Below the pieces are notes generated by a model. That model was not told the origin of the DNA. It saw only the letters and a program-made list of their open reading frames with translations, and did no database searches. 44,013 nt of DNA from Paracoccaceae bacterium (GTDB lineage: Bacteria; Pseudomonadota; Alphaproteobacteria; Rhodobacterales; Rhodobacteraceae). Location: positions 1-44,013 of the forward strand of contig CANJQT010000020.1 in assembly GCA_947476475.1 (NCBI GenBank), written 5' to 3'. Position numbers and translations under genes: made by a program. Positions 8,500-17,073 of the stretch are shown one piece after another. The first letter of the stretch is position 1; every line of letters begins with the position of its first letter.

Positions 8500-9284
8500 C
8501 ACTCGTCCCCAAGAACCTTGATGAACTTGCGTTCCTCGGCGGCAGTCGCGGCATCCATAACCCCGGCTTCGCCCATGCCGACGACCTGCGCGGCCTCCAT
8601 CGACCAGATGTTGGCGAGTGCGATGGCGAGTTCCGCCGTCACGCGGGTGTTGAGATCGATCGCCTCCTTGAGCCCGTCGGTTTCCGGGATTGTGGCGACG
8701 AGCCGGTCGACACGTTCGAGGCTTTCCGTCGCATCTTCGGCCGAGGCTTCGGCGGCGACGGAGAGGAAGGCGGCGGTGTTGGCGGCCGTTCCGATCCTTG
8801 CGGCGGCCGGATCCTCGCTCGCCGCGAGACTGTCTACGGTCGTGCGATCCAGCCCGGCATCTTCGAAGAAGCGATCGACATGGGCGCTGACCGAACCGCC
8901 TCCGACCGTTCCCGAGGTCAGGACTGCCTCCCAATCACCGGACTTCGCGGCCTCCACGGCGGAGGTCAGTTCCGAAAAGTCCGGCAGGATGTCACGCAGG
9001 AAGTTCTCCGGATCGAATTCCAGTTTCAGGATGTCGAGGCTTTCGCGCAGGGCGACGAGCTGATCGCCGAGAAGGCGAATTTGCTCGAGCTGCTTGAGGA
9101 TCTGATCGTCGAGCTTGAAGTTCTGCGCGATCATCTCTGTCAGCTGCAGCTTCGCTTCGGCCAGGACCTCGATGAGCTTGGCAAGGTTGGTGGTGTCAAT
9201 TGTAGGCACACCCTGGGCAAGGGTCTGGCTCGGCGCACCAGCGGTTGTAATCAGAAGGGCGGCAATCAGAAACGTGCGGCGCAT
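8499..9284 (-). CDS. virB5: VirB5/TrbJ-like minor pilin
   Basis: A 261-residue exported protein with signal peptide (LIAALLITTAGAPSQTLAQ). The mature N-terminus GVPTIDTTNLAKLIEV leads into long amphipathic helices (LTEMIAQNFKLDDQILKQLEQIRLLG, within about residues 45-75), as in VirB5/TrbJ pilus-tip adhesins. The C-terminal segment (LKEAIDLNTRVTAELAIALANIW) is nearly repeated in the upstream gene product. It lies 4 bases after that gene and overlaps orf161 by 4. Confidence 0.85.
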   Translation of the reverse strand: MRRTFLIAALLITTAGAPSQTLAQGVPTIDTTNLAKLIEVLAEAKLQLTEMIAQNFKLDDQILKQLEQIRLLGDQLVALRESLDILKLEFDPENFLRDILPDFSELTSAVEAAKSGDWEAVLTSGTVGGGSVSAHVDRFFEDAGLDRTTVDSLAASEDPAAARIGTAANTAAFLSVAAEASAEDATESLERVDRLVATIPETDGLKEAIDLNTRVTAELAIALANIWSMEAAQVVGMGEAGVMDAATAAEERKFIKVLGDE

Positions 9285-9288
9285 GGGG

Positions 9289-10470
9289 TCAATCCTTCAC
9301 GACAAGGAACAGTTCATCTTTGGCGTAGGCCTGGAGGAGGAGGGCGTAGCGGGCCTGTTCGACCTTCACCCGGACTGCCGCCAATCGCTGGAGCACATAG
9401 GCGATGCGGGTCACCTCGGCCCGGGCATAGGTGTTGAGATCCATCGCCTCCTTGGTCGAGGCCGTGGTCGGAATACGGGTGATGATTTCCTTCAACCGGG
9501 TCATGGACTCGGTAAGGATCAGGCTCGAATGCATTCCGTAGTGCAGCCCGGCATCGGCGATGTTCGAGCTTTCCGCGATCACCATGTCGGCCGGGCCGAG
9601 CGTGCCGACGGTGTCGACGCCGTCGATCCTGGCCGCATAGGAGTTGTAATTGGCGGTCACCCGGACGACGTAGTCCTGCGTCTCCCTATAGGGTGGGATG
9701 CCGCCGTATTCGATCACCGCACCCGGCCCCGCGTTGTAGGCCGCGAGCGCCAGCGGCATGGACCCGAAGCGGTCGAGCTGTTCGAGGAGATAACGCGCGC
9801 CGCCGTCGAGCTGCAGTTGCGGGTCGTCATAGTAGGCGGGGTAGATGCCGAGGTACTCTGCGGTGCCGGGAATGATCTGGGTCAGCCCGAAGGCGGCCGC
9901 CGGACTCTTCGCGCCGATGGAAAACCCGCTTTCCTGCTTGATGAGACCCTGGAACCAGCAGCGGAATTCGACCGGATTGATCCCGGCGCGGGCAAGTGCG
10001 GGATGCCCGCCATAGCGCCGTGCCGTCTCGATGATCATCTCCTCGATCGTGACCCGCGCATCGCCGAAAAGGCGCCCGGCATAGGGGTTGTTATCCTCGA
10101 TTGCGTAGACCTCGGAGGCCGCGAGCCTGCCGGGCATGTCCTCGAGATCGCCAATGAAGGGCGCGGCCCCGGTCAGGAGTGCGAGGGTCGCGTCGAGTGC
10201 GGCGATCTGTTCATCATGGAGGCGGGAAAGCTCGTCGCGCTTGGCGGAATTGGCTTCCAACTCCTCGCGCAGCGCGGTTTCGCGGGTGACCTCTTCGACG
10301 TGGAGCACGGACGACTGGCCGTCGATCACCGGCACTCCCTGCGCGCCGGCCTCGGTCGAGAGGAGGAGGAACACCAGGGGCGCAAGAAGTACCGGGACCG
10401 CGACCCCCGCGCGGGAGCAGGCGCGGGGATGGGATAGGCAGCATTGAGGATGCCGCGCGTTCAGTCGCAT
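9289..10470 (-). CDS. VirB5-like protein with inserted lytic transglycosylase domain
   Basis: A 393-residue exported protein. I chose ATG 10470: it gives a clean signal peptide (VLLAPLVFLLLSTEAGAQ) and overlaps the upstream lipoprotein stop by 10. The mature N-terminus GVPVIDGQSS plus a helical region (about 45-100) and the C-terminal stretch KEAMDLNTYARAEVTRIAYVL resemble the two ends of the VirB5 protein downstream. Between them, at about residues 150-290, is a complete SLT-type lytic transglycosylase domain with the catalytic Glu in GLIKQESGF, then GLTQIIPGTAEYLG and [13 protein letters not shown]. It may combine peptidoglycan opening (the VirB1 role) with a pilus-tip scaffold. Confidence 0.85.
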   Translation of the reverse strand: MRLNARHPQCCLSHPRACSRAGVAVPVLLAPLVFLLLSTEAGAQGVPVIDGQSSVLHVEEVTRETALREELEANSAKRDELSRLHDEQIAALDATLALLTGAAPFIGDLEDMPGRLAASEVYAIEDNNPYAGRLFGDARVTIEEMIIETARRYGGHPALARAGINPVEFRCWFQGLIKQESGFSIGAKSPAAAFGLTQIIPGTAEYLGIYPAYYDDPQLQLDGGARYLLEQLDRFGSMPLALAAYNAGPGAVIEYGGIPPYRETQDYVVRVTANYNSYAARIDGVDTVGTLGPADMVIAESSNIADAGLHYGMHSSLILTESMTRLKEIITRIPTTASTKEAMDLNTYARAEVTRIAYVLQRLAAVRVKVEQARYALLLQAYAKDELFLVVKD

Positions 10471-10697
10471 GTCGATGGGTCTGTGGGCTGCAGAGGAGCC
10501 AGCATGCCTGGGGCTAGTATCGCCTGACTGACCTCCGGCCCGCCCGACGCCGCCGCCGTCCAGCAGTTGGTCCGCGCGGCGGGCATCTCGCCGCAGGCGC
10601 TCAACACGAGGCAGGAACCGAGAAATAGCCCGGGAAGGGGAAGGGGGCGTCGAACCTGGAGCGTGCCACTTTCTCTTTCCGGAGAACCCCGCAGCAT
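10461..10697 (-). CDS. virB7: VirB7-like small lipoprotein
   Basis: A 78-residue protein with a lipoprotein signal (hydrophobic PLPLPGLFLGSCLVLSAC, lipobox LSAC, lipidated Cys 35). The mature part is short, Ala/Pro-rich and has two more cysteines (in RTNCW and STCD at the end). VirB7 proteins are small outer-membrane lipoproteins that pair with VirB9, and no other virB7 candidate exists in the operon. I chose ATG 10697 with GGGAGGT about 12 bases upstream. It overlaps the next gene by 10 bases. The family call rests on size, lipobox and position only. Confidence 0.6.
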   Translation of the reverse strand: MLRGSPERESGTLQVRRPLPLPGLFLGSCLVLSACGEMPAARTNCWTAAASGGPEVSQAILAPGMLAPLQPTDPSTCD

Positions 10698-10731
10698 GCG
10701 TAGATGGGCACCTCCCGGGATGTTGATTCCA

Positions 10732-10751
10732 ATGCGAACGATTGTTCGCAT
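10732..10751. promoter_or_regulatory. inverted repeat in the virB4-virB7 gap
   Basis: ATGCGAAC-GATT-GTTCGCAT: two perfect 8-base arms around a 4-base centre, in the 80-base gap between the virB4 stop and the lipoprotein start. On the minus strand a TATTAT hexamer overlaps its upstream edge. It could be an operator over an internal promoter for the distal virB genes, or an mRNA hairpin tuning expression. There is no T-run, so a classic terminator is unlikely. Confidence 0.5.
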
Positions 10752-10777
10752 AATAGGTCTTATGTAATACACTGATT

Positions 10778-13171
10778 TCATTTGGCATTCCGTTTCCAGA
10801 AGTTCGGGCGCCCAGCATAGTCGTCGCCGAAGGCCGCCAGACCCGCGCGGCCGCCACCAAGGACGGTCAGAAGCGGGCCGAGCGTTGAGAGATCGACATC
10901 GAGCACTGATGAGCCGCGCGACGTGCGCCACAGGACGGAACGGCGGCCGAGCGTTCCCGCGAGGACGAAGCCCAGTTCGCCATCCGTCATCCGGAAACTG
11001 TCATATTCCGCGCCTTCGGCCTCGGGGTTCGGAAACATCAGCTGGTTCGGCAGAGCCTCGAGGATCGCACGCGACCGGCTCGAGCGGATCTGGCTCGGAA
11101 ACTGCGTCATCATCAGGACGACGACGTTCTTCTTCCGAGCCGTCACCAGCCATTCGGAAAGCTTGCGGCTGAAATATTCGTCATCTAGCACCTTCCAGGC
11201 CTCGTCGATGACGATCAGCGTCGGGCGCTTTTCCTCGATCAGCATCTCGATCCGCCGGAAGAGATAGGCGAGCACCGCCGTGCGTTCGGTGGCGAGGTCG
11301 AGGATCTCGGTCAGATCCACCGCGGTGATGTCCTGTGCACCGAAATCGACCACCGGCATGTCCGCCGGGCCGAAGACCCAGGAATAACGCCCGTCCGGCC
11401 CCCATTCGCCAACCCGCATCGCGAGATCGCGGCCGTCGCCCACATCGCCGATCAGCGTCCGAAAATCGCGGAAGTTGCGAAGCTCGGCGGGCACCGAGGC
11501 ATTCTGCCGGATCGCACGCTTCAACTCTTCTGATTGATGTGGCGTCAGGCGCGCGCCACCGGATTCCAGAAGCGCCGAGAGCCAGTCAAGCTGCCAGGCT
11601 TCGCCTCGCGGGCCGGTCTCAGTCGCAAGCGGGTTCAGACCCGTCGCGCGGCCGGCACGGATCTCGGCATAGCGACCGCCGAGGGCCTGGACCACCATCT
11701 TCAGCCCGGCTTCCTTGTCGAAGAGGATCGTCCGGACCCCTGCACGCTGCGCCTGGGCGACGAGGAAGGCGACTGTGGTCGATTTGCCGCCCCCCGACCG
11801 GCCGAGGACCAATGTGTGTCCGATCGTCGGCTCCTCGTTGGGATTGCCCGGCTCGTGGAAAGAAAACCGGTGTTGGCTCCCCTGCAGGGTCTCGAAGACG
11901 GTCACGGGCGTGCCCCAGGGCAGGAGATCGGAGGTCACCCCGGCCTCGGCCGCATGGAGCGAGGCCAGGTCCGCGAAGTTGGTCGAGGCCACCGTCATGG
12001 CCCGCATCCGATAGTCCATGTTGCCGGGGTGAACGGCGAAGAAAGTCGCGGCGAGCCCAAACACCTCGCGCTCGAGTCGGAAACCCGACTGATGGGCGAT
12101 CCCACGGATACGGGCAAGTTTTTCGTCGAGGAGTTTCAACGTGTCTGCATAGACCGAAAGCGTCATCTGGTGATCGCCGAAACCGGCTAGCCCGGATTCG
12201 ACCGCATCCGCCGCCTCGAAGAGCTGGCGCTCGATCGAAACCGCCATGTCATCTGCGGCCTTCATCTGCGCCGTCTTGCGCCGCGCCCGCTCGGAGATAG
12301 TCGCACGGTCGATCGGCGTGAAGCTGTGGGAGATCACCACATCCCGCATCGCATCGAGGGCGTCGAGCATTCCAGGCCAGGTCGAGGTTGCATACGACCT
12401 GACATAGAGGATGCCGAGGTAACGTCGGGCCCCTGCCCCGTCCGTCAGGACGGCATGGCCTTTCTCGAATCTGACGGTTGCCGTTGCCGCGTCTTCCGCG
12501 AGCAGGGTCATCGAGCCGCGCGGCAGATCCCGCAGCTCTCCGGAGGTCAGCGCGCCGAAAAAGCCGATCAGGCTGTTATCGCTGACCCGAAGCCGCCGAG
12601 TGGCAAGAGCGAGGCCGCTCTCGAGGATTGAGACGACTTCGCGGAGCTCATCGAGCCGCCGTGCCGTATCCTGTCCGAAAGCGCGCCGTGCGGCTTTCGC
12701 GAAGAGCGGTACCTTCAGGGGCGTCGTGACCCGTCGCACCACGGTCAGTACCAGTACGAAATCCTGCAGGCCGCGGCTGTCCAGATGCGCGCGCCAGACT
12801 GCCTCGACGTCTGAGGCGAAGCTGTGACCCCGGAGCGGCTTTAGATCGAGGGATGATTTCTTCAGAAGACGATGAATGTAGAAACTGAAACGATCATCGA
12901 GCCCATCGAGCAGGGTCGCGAGCTTGGCGCGCAAAGCCGCGATCGTCTGGGGAGCCGAGGTCAGCCCGTCGACGCCCTTGATCTCCAGAGAGAGCATCAG
13001 GGTGTTCTCGCGCGTCCGCACGACTTCGTCGTCGACCTCGACCAGATAAGGCAGATGGGCGTAGAGCGCACGATCCCGCGGGATTGCCGCGTTGGCGCGC
13101 GGGGACGCCCGCTCCCCTGCCCCGCCCTTCAAGCGGTGCGACCGTCCCCCGAGAAGTGCCTCAAGCCCCAT
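10778..13171 (-). CDS. virB4: VirB4/TrbE conjugation ATPase
   Basis: Large cytoplasmic ATPase required for pilus biogenesis, 797 residues as usual for VirB4. The N-terminal CagE/TrbE/VirB domain carries LPYLVEVDDEVVRTREN and an FSFYIHRLL segment. The C-terminal AAA-type domain has Walker A GRSGGGKST at about residues 455-463 and Walker B LIVIDEAWKVLDD at about 655, followed by VVLMMTQFPSQI. The start at ATG 13171 overlaps virB3 by 11 bases. No fused virB3 is seen, since virB3 is a separate gene just upstream. Confidence 0.96.
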   Translation of the reverse strand: MGLEALLGGRSHRLKGGAGERASPRANAAIPRDRALYAHLPYLVEVDDEVVRTRENTLMLSLEIKGVDGLTSAPQTIAALRAKLATLLDGLDDRFSFYIHRLLKKSSLDLKPLRGHSFASDVEAVWRAHLDSRGLQDFVLVLTVVRRVTTPLKVPLFAKAARRAFGQDTARRLDELREVVSILESGLALATRRLRVSDNSLIGFFGALTSGELRDLPRGSMTLLAEDAATATVRFEKGHAVLTDGAGARRYLGILYVRSYATSTWPGMLDALDAMRDVVISHSFTPIDRATISERARRKTAQMKAADDMAVSIERQLFEAADAVESGLAGFGDHQMTLSVYADTLKLLDEKLARIRGIAHQSGFRLEREVFGLAATFFAVHPGNMDYRMRAMTVASTNFADLASLHAAEAGVTSDLLPWGTPVTVFETLQGSQHRFSFHEPGNPNEEPTIGHTLVLGRSGGGKSTTVAFLVAQAQRAGVRTILFDKEAGLKMVVQALGGRYAEIRAGRATGLNPLATETGPRGEAWQLDWLSALLESGGARLTPHQSEELKRAIRQNASVPAELRNFRDFRTLIGDVGDGRDLAMRVGEWGPDGRYSWVFGPADMPVVDFGAQDITAVDLTEILDLATERTAVLAYLFRRIEMLIEEKRPTLIVIDEAWKVLDDEYFSRKLSEWLVTARKKNVVVLMMTQFPSQIRSSRSRAILEALPNQLMFPNPEAEGAEYDSFRMTDGELGFVLAGTLGRRSVLWRTSRGSSVLDVDLSTLGPLLTVLGGGRAGLAAFGDDYAGRPNFWKRNAK

Positions 13172-13427
13172 GGCGGCCTCGTGGCGCGAAGAGGACTTCC
13201 GGAGTCTTCAGGATCACCGTGCCGAGGACCGTATGGCCGTTCGGATTTATCGCGGTCACGATCCGCGCGCCAAAATACCAGACCGGCAGGGTCAGAAGCC
13301 ACGTCGCCGCCTTGATCAGGATGAACGGCAGCACCGTCAGCCCGCCCACGGCCATGGCATAGGGCATCGGCAGGCCGAGGAACTTCGCGGCGCGCGACAG
13401 GCCGAGGATGACGGGAGTCTTTTCCAT
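13161..13427 (-). CDS. virB3: VirB3 membrane protein
   Basis: An 88-residue inner-membrane protein with a hydrophobic hairpin (about residues 22-52: PYAMAVGGLTVLPFILIKAA). The N-terminus TPVILGLSRAAKFLGLP is typical of VirB3. ATG 13427 overlaps the virB2 stop (ATGA). It works with VirB4 in pilus assembly. A longer open frame extending to 13949 is antisense noise. Confidence 0.88.
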   Translation of the reverse strand: MEKTPVILGLSRAAKFLGLPMPYAMAVGGLTVLPFILIKAATWLLTLPVWYFGARIVTAINPNGHTVLGTVILKTPEVLFAPRGRHGA

Positions 13428-13729
13428 CAGGAGAAGGCAGCGCGGAGGTTCGCGACAATCGCGGGGCCGGCGAAGACAAGGAAGGCCCCGACCACCACGA
13501 GCGCAACCCAGGCCCAAGAGATTCGGTTGAAGGCTGCGAGGAAGCCGGTGACCACGAAGGCGATACCGAAGAAGGCGGTCGCGAAGACACCCCGTAATGA
13601 GGCCAGAACACCGGTCGCCACGCCTTCCGCGTCGCTGAAATCGATGGTCTGGGCGAGGGCTGCGTCGGTCTGAACGGTGATGGCTGCCGCGAGGAGCAGT
13701 AGAAGCGCTGGAGTTATCGTCGGTCTCAT
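13427..13729 (-). CDS. virB2: VirB2/TrbC pilin
   Basis: A 100-residue pilin precursor. It has a long signal peptide ([19 protein letters not shown]), a short polar segment ([13 protein letters not shown]), and two hydrophobic helices ([20 protein letters not shown] and [19 protein letters not shown]), as in TrbC/VirB2 subunits. It sits between a virB1-like gene and virB3, the usual place, with 4-base overlaps on both sides. Confidence 0.9.
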   Translation of the reverse strand: MRPTITPALLLLLAAAITVQTDAALAQTIDFSDAEGVATGVLASLRGVFATAFFGIAFVVTGFLAAFNRISWAWVALVVVGAFLVFAGPAIVANLRAAFS

Positions 13730-14538
13730 AAAGGTGTTCCTTCATTGGAAGCGGCGCGAAGCCGGTCGAATTCGGCGAGAACGCGCACCACGTAGGCGCG
13801 GGTCTCGGCAAAGGGCGGGATGCCACCATACTTGCGGACCGCATCCGGCCCGGCGTTGTATGCGGCGAGCGCCAGATCGAGCGACCCGAAGGTCTCGATC
13901 TGCGCGAGGAGATAGCGGGCACCGCCATCGAGGTTGTCATGAGGATCATCGATGACGACGCCGAGGGACCGAGCCGTGTCGGGCATTAGCTGTGCCAGAC
14001 CACGCGCGCCAGCGGGGCTTACGGCATCGGGATTGAAGCCGCTTTCGACCCTAACCAGTGCTTGAAACAGATAGGCCCAATCCTGTGGTGAGAGTTCCAC
14101 GAGATCGAGCGCGTCGTGATCGGCATAGCGTGCTGTGGTCAGCCGGATCGCAGGCAGGGCCGCCGCCATCCGCGCACCCTGCCCCGGTCCAGGCGCCGCT
14201 GCAAGCGACGCGAAATCCTGCTCTTCGAGGATGGCGGCGTCGTCACCCTCCCCTTCCCGGTTCTCTTCCGGCAAGATCAGGGAACCTGACGCATCATAAC
14301 GCAGAACGAAGGCATCAGGGGCGATCCCGCCCCCCTGCCCTTCCCCATTCCAATGGATTACGTCAGCCGGTGCGGGGCCTCCGGCGCATGCCAGTAGCGA
14401 TGCCGCCAGCCAGGAGCGGAACCGTGACCTGGTCGAGTTCGAGCTTGGTCGCGGCGAAGGACACGACCCCTTCCATCGTCTGCACGATGCGGTCGTCGGC
14501 TCGGGCCGTGACGAGGCTGTAACGCTCGTCCGGTCCAC
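13726..14538 (-). CDS. virB1: VirB1-like lytic transglycosylase
   Basis: Opens peptidoglycan for assembly of the secretion channel. The C-terminal SLT domain covers about residues 115-260 of a 270-residue product. It has the catalytic Glu in ALVRVESGF, then [22 protein letters not shown] and [14 protein letters not shown] hydrophobic export segment ([14 protein letters not shown]) precedes a Glu/Asp-rich linker. The start is uncertain: no ATG lies near the signal peptide, and GTG 14538 is the closest start codon in frame but lacks a ribosome binding site. The N-terminal part overlaps orf107 in another frame. It is a close relative of the SLT domain in the 9289-10470 protein. Confidence 0.82.
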   Translation of the reverse strand: MDRTSVTASSRPEPTTASCRRWKGSCPSPRPSSNSTRSRFRSWLAASLLACAGGPAPADVIHWNGEGQGGGIAPDAFVLRYDASGSLILPEENREGEGDDAAILEEQDFASLAAAPGPGQGARMAAALPAIRLTTARYADHDALDLVELSPQDWAYLFQALVRVESGFNPDAVSPAGARGLAQLMPDTARSLGVVIDDPHDNLDGGARYLLAQIETFGSLDLALAAYNAGPDAVRKYGGIPPFAETRAYVVRVLAEFDRLRAASNEGTPL

Positions 14539-14686
14539 GGACAGCGAAGAAGATCCACTCGCCCCGGTGCCGCCGCTTGGGGTCCGGCGCGGTAAGGCAT
14601 TCGATCTCGACCCATGTGCCGGATTTGTCGAGCTCGGCGATGAACTCGGCTTCACGCAGCACGGGCGAGATCCTTCTTTTGCGCAT
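14363..14686 (-). CDS. small T4SS-locus protein, first gene of the operon
   Basis: A 107-residue soluble protein ([20 protein letters not shown]) with a central strand-rich part ([32 protein letters not shown]). Codon usage is normal for the window. The ATG at 14686 has AAGG about 11 bases upstream. It ends inside the region coding the N-terminus of the virB1-like gene in a different frame, so the two overlap by about 175 bases if the GTG start of that gene is right. No family recognised. Confidence 0.5.
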   Translation of the reverse strand: MRKRRISPVLREAEFIAELDKSGTWVEIECLTAPDPKRRHRGEWIFFAVRGPDERYSLVTARADDRIVQTMEGVVSFAATKLELDQVTVPLLAGGIATGMRRRPRTG

Positions 14687-14933
14687 TCCAACCTTCGATC
14701 AGGGATATCCTCTGATCTGGGAATGTATCCCGTTTCGGCAAACGCAGCCACTTGTCGAAATCTACATGCATCACTCGCATATGAGTGCGCGCTTCGACTT
14801 CGTTTGATGAAATCAAACCTTGAGCGTCTGCAGGGTTGTGTGGCAAAGTCTTGCATCTTCGGGCGTTACTCAAACAGATCAGCATGTTACCTTCTCCACT
14901 GAGCGGCCCCATGCGAAGCCCGAAGGACCTCTT
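14687..14933. promoter_or_regulatory. divergent promoter region of the T4SS locus
   Basis: 247 bases between the minus-strand virB operon and the plus-strand exported-protein genes, AT-richer than its surroundings. It holds two inverted repeats: CACTC-GCATAT-GAGTG at 14772-14787 and the perfect GTTTGAT-GAA-ATCAAAC at 14802-14818. Their place between two divergent units suggests operators for a conjugation regulator not encoded in the window. Confidence 0.45.
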
Positions 14934-15227
14934 ATGCGACACGCTATCTTTCTGGTTGTTCTCCTGCAAGTCCCGGCTGCACTCGCGGCGCAGGAAATTC
15001 GTGAGGCCTGTCTTCCACCGGTCCCGCCCGATGTCGCGCTCCCTGACGAGCTTCTGCGGCAGTACAAGTCTGAACTTACTGTTGAATTTGAACAGTATTT
15101 TCGAGGTACGACGCTCTACTTCGCCTGCCTGGACGCCGAGCGAGAGGCTGCGTTCGAGGAGGCGCAAGTTGTCACGAAGGCTTACGCAGAATTCTTGGGC
15201 ATCGCCACAAAAGACGAAAACGAGTAG
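14934..15227 (+). CDS. small exported T4SS-locus protein
   Basis: A 97-residue protein. ATG 14934 has AAGGA 8 bases upstream and begins a signal peptide (MRHAIFLVVLLQVPAALAAQ). The mature part is acidic and helical with two cysteines (EACLPP, YFACLDAE), so a disulfide in the periplasm is likely. It is divergent from the virB operon and about 70 bases ahead of the next exported protein, with which it may form a unit. Unknown family. A longer frame starting at 14820 lacks support. Confidence 0.65.
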   Translation: MRHAIFLVVLLQVPAALAAQEIREACLPPVPPDVALPDELLRQYKSELTVEFEQYFRGTTLYFACLDAEREAAFEEAQVVTKAYAEFLGIATKDENE

Positions 15228-15299
15228 CCTTGTAGCAAGTGATTCGCTGGCTGGATTGCCTTGTCGCCGCCCGTCAGCCGAGACCGAACGGAGTGTGCC

Positions 15300-15935
15300 A
15301 TGGTCAGACGGTTCAGGAAATCTTGTCTCATAGCAGCGGCCATGGGTGCAGCATTTGCGGGGGTCGCGCCGCGACCGGCTGTCGCCTACCAGATTGACTG
15401 CGCCATCCTGCTTTGCCTCGCGGGAGGCTTCCCAGCCAGCGAGCCCTGCACGCGTGCACACGCCGAAATCATACGTCGCATCACACCCTGGCCGATCGAG
15501 CCGCCCCTCCAACTCTGGCGCTGCCCGATGCAAGCCCGGTTCCCGATGTCGGAGAGGGCTCGTCCCTTGTTGATCGAGGCTGTGTTCAGACCGCTTTCGC
15601 TCGCCAAACCCATCGAGCAACCAAATTCCGAAGCTCAGGTCTGGCAGGCCTTTGGGGAAGACGTCACGGATTACGTTATGGCAATCAAGGTCTACGACCT
15701 TACCTATCGGCGCCACCGGAACCATGACGGTGACTGCAACGTCACCAGCACCTTTCGGATGGGCACGTATGACCGGAACTGGAATTTCCACTGGGATCGT
15801 GCCGATCTCGGCATGTCTCCGGACTGGTTCTTCGATACTCATTACTCAGGATGCTCAGAAGCCTGGTTTCGGGGGGTCGGGATGGAATGGCGGGATCATG
15901 AAGGGACGACGGGGACGGAGCGAATACTTTATTGA
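15300..15935 (+). CDS. exported T4SS-associated protein
   Basis: A 211-residue protein. ATG 15300 with GGAG upstream starts a signal peptide (CLIAAAMGAAFAGVAPRPAVA). The mature protein begins YQIDCAILLCLAGGFPASEPC and has Cys-rich and aromatic-rich parts (RITPWPIEPPLQLWRCP; later RNWNFHWDR). I recall similar proteins beside type IV secretion genes of alphaproteobacterial mobile elements, but no function is known to me. It is the last recognisable conjugation-region gene before the cmu operon. Confidence 0.65.
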   Translation: MVRRFRKSCLIAAAMGAAFAGVAPRPAVAYQIDCAILLCLAGGFPASEPCTRAHAEIIRRITPWPIEPPLQLWRCPMQARFPMSERARPLLIEAVFRPLSLAKPIEQPNSEAQVWQAFGEDVTDYVMAIKVYDLTYRRHRNHDGDCNVTSTFRMGTYDRNWNFHWDRADLGMSPDWFFDTHYSGCSEAWFRGVGMEWRDHEGTTGTERILY

Positions 15936-15974
15936 AGGTCCAAGGCTACCTTCGGTTTGATCAACAGCTTTCTG

Positions 15975-15992
15975 GGCCACTGCCAGGTGGCC
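15975..15992. terminator. possible hairpin between convergent genes
   Basis: GGCCAC-TGCCAG-GTGGCC, a perfect 6-base stem between the ends of the plus-strand exported-protein gene (15935) and minus-strand cobT (16052). A weak ATTCTT follows on the plus strand and no real T-run is present, so termination is only a guess. Confidence 0.35.
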
Positions 15993-16051
15993 ATTCTTGC
16001 CATTTCGAAGGAGGCACAGCGATTTCTCTACAGACCACTTCTGGCAGCGCT

Positions 16052-17050
16052 CTATCCAATTCCAGCCTCAGCAAAGGTCGCCATCCCGTTGTGGCAGTCC
16101 AGTGCCGCGCGCAAGACACCCAGCGCGAGGGCGGCTCCAGAACCTTCGCCAAGTCGCATGTCCAGCTCCAGAATCGGTTGTTTTCCTAGCTCATTCAGAA
16201 GGCGGCGATGACCCGGTTCGGCTGAAACGTGACCAACAAGACAGTGATCAAGGAGACTTCTATGTGCGACATGAAGCGTGCTCGCCGCCGCGGTGCAGAT
16301 GAATCCGTCCAGAATTACCGGAATCCTTAGTGCCCGTGCCGCCAGAACACTTCCGCAAATGGCCGCCTGTTCTCGGCCGCCAAGCCGAGAGAGTGTCTCA
16401 AATGCGTCCCTGCCACGGTGCAGTGCCAGGCCTCGCTCGACCGCCGCACATTTGCGCGCGATACCAGCAGCATCTGATCCGGTACCTGGTCCAACCCAGT
16501 CCTCTGGTTTGCCACCAAAGAAAGCTGCAGCGAGGGCCGCTGCGACTGTCGAATTGCCGATCCCCATTTCACCTAGGATTAGAACATCTGCGTCAGCGTC
16601 TACTGCCGTTGCGCCCATGCCCATGGCAGCCAGTGTTTCTTCCTCGCTCATCGAAGGGCCTTGCGTAAAATCCCCTGTCGGCTTGTCCAGCAGGATCGGA
16701 ACGACGCGAAGATCGGCACCAACAGTTCGACAGAGCTGGTTGATGGCCGCTCCACCGTGCTGAAAATTCAACACCATCTGCGCCGTCACCTCTTGGGGAT
16801 AGGGATTGACGCCCTGTGCGCAAACTCCGTGGTTTCCGGCAAAAACAAGAGCCTGTGCTTTCTTGATCACTGGTCGCGGCGTGGCTCGCCAGCCCGCCAT
16901 GAAGGCCGCCATCTCTTCAAGTCGACCAAGAGACCCAGGAGGCTTGGTCAAGCTGTCTTGACGCGCACAGGCTTTCTCGCGGGTAGTGTCATCAATTTGC
17001 GGCAGGCTGGCAATCAACTTATCGACATCGGCAAAAGAACGAAATTCCAT
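16052..17050 (-). CDS. cobT: nicotinate-nucleotide-dimethylbenzimidazole phosphoribosyltransferase
   Basis: Makes alpha-ribazole phosphate, the lower ligand of cobalamin, from dimethylbenzimidazole and nicotinate mononucleotide. The 332-residue length is normal. Family motifs are visible: SLTKPPGSLGRLEE near the N-terminus, VFAGNHGV, GEMGIGNST, and the C-terminal RLGEGSGAAL holding the catalytic Glu (around residue 305-317). ATG 17050 has AAAGGGA upstream; the extension to 17107 is not needed. It is the last gene of the cmu operon. A homologue (called cobU in Paracoccus/Pseudomonas nomenclature) is known near cmu genes of Methylobacterium, which fits the need of CmuA for a corrinoid. Confidence 0.95.
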   Translation of the reverse strand: MEFRSFADVDKLIASLPQIDDTTREKACARQDSLTKPPGSLGRLEEMAAFMAGWRATPRPVIKKAQALVFAGNHGVCAQGVNPYPQEVTAQMVLNFQHGGAAINQLCRTVGADLRVVPILLDKPTGDFTQGPSMSEEETLAAMGMGATAVDADADVLILGEMGIGNSTVAAALAAAFFGGKPEDWVGPGTGSDAAGIARKCAAVERGLALHRGRDAFETLSRLGGREQAAICGSVLAARALRIPVILDGFICTAAASTLHVAHRSLLDHCLVGHVSAEPGHRRLLNELGKQPILELDMRLGEGSGAALALGVLRAALDCHNGMATFAEAGIG

Positions 17051-17073
17051 CAAGTATCCCTTTCCCCCTAGCC

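Noticed and set aside
8500-8934. N-terminal extension of orf161 to 8934
   Set aside because: It is Arg/Gly low-complexity, overlaps virB5 coding sequence; the ATG at 8499 starts a clean signal peptide.
9115-10437. A 440-residue plus-strand frame
   Set aside because: Antisense to virB5 and the hybrid SLT gene; composition typical of a codon shadow.
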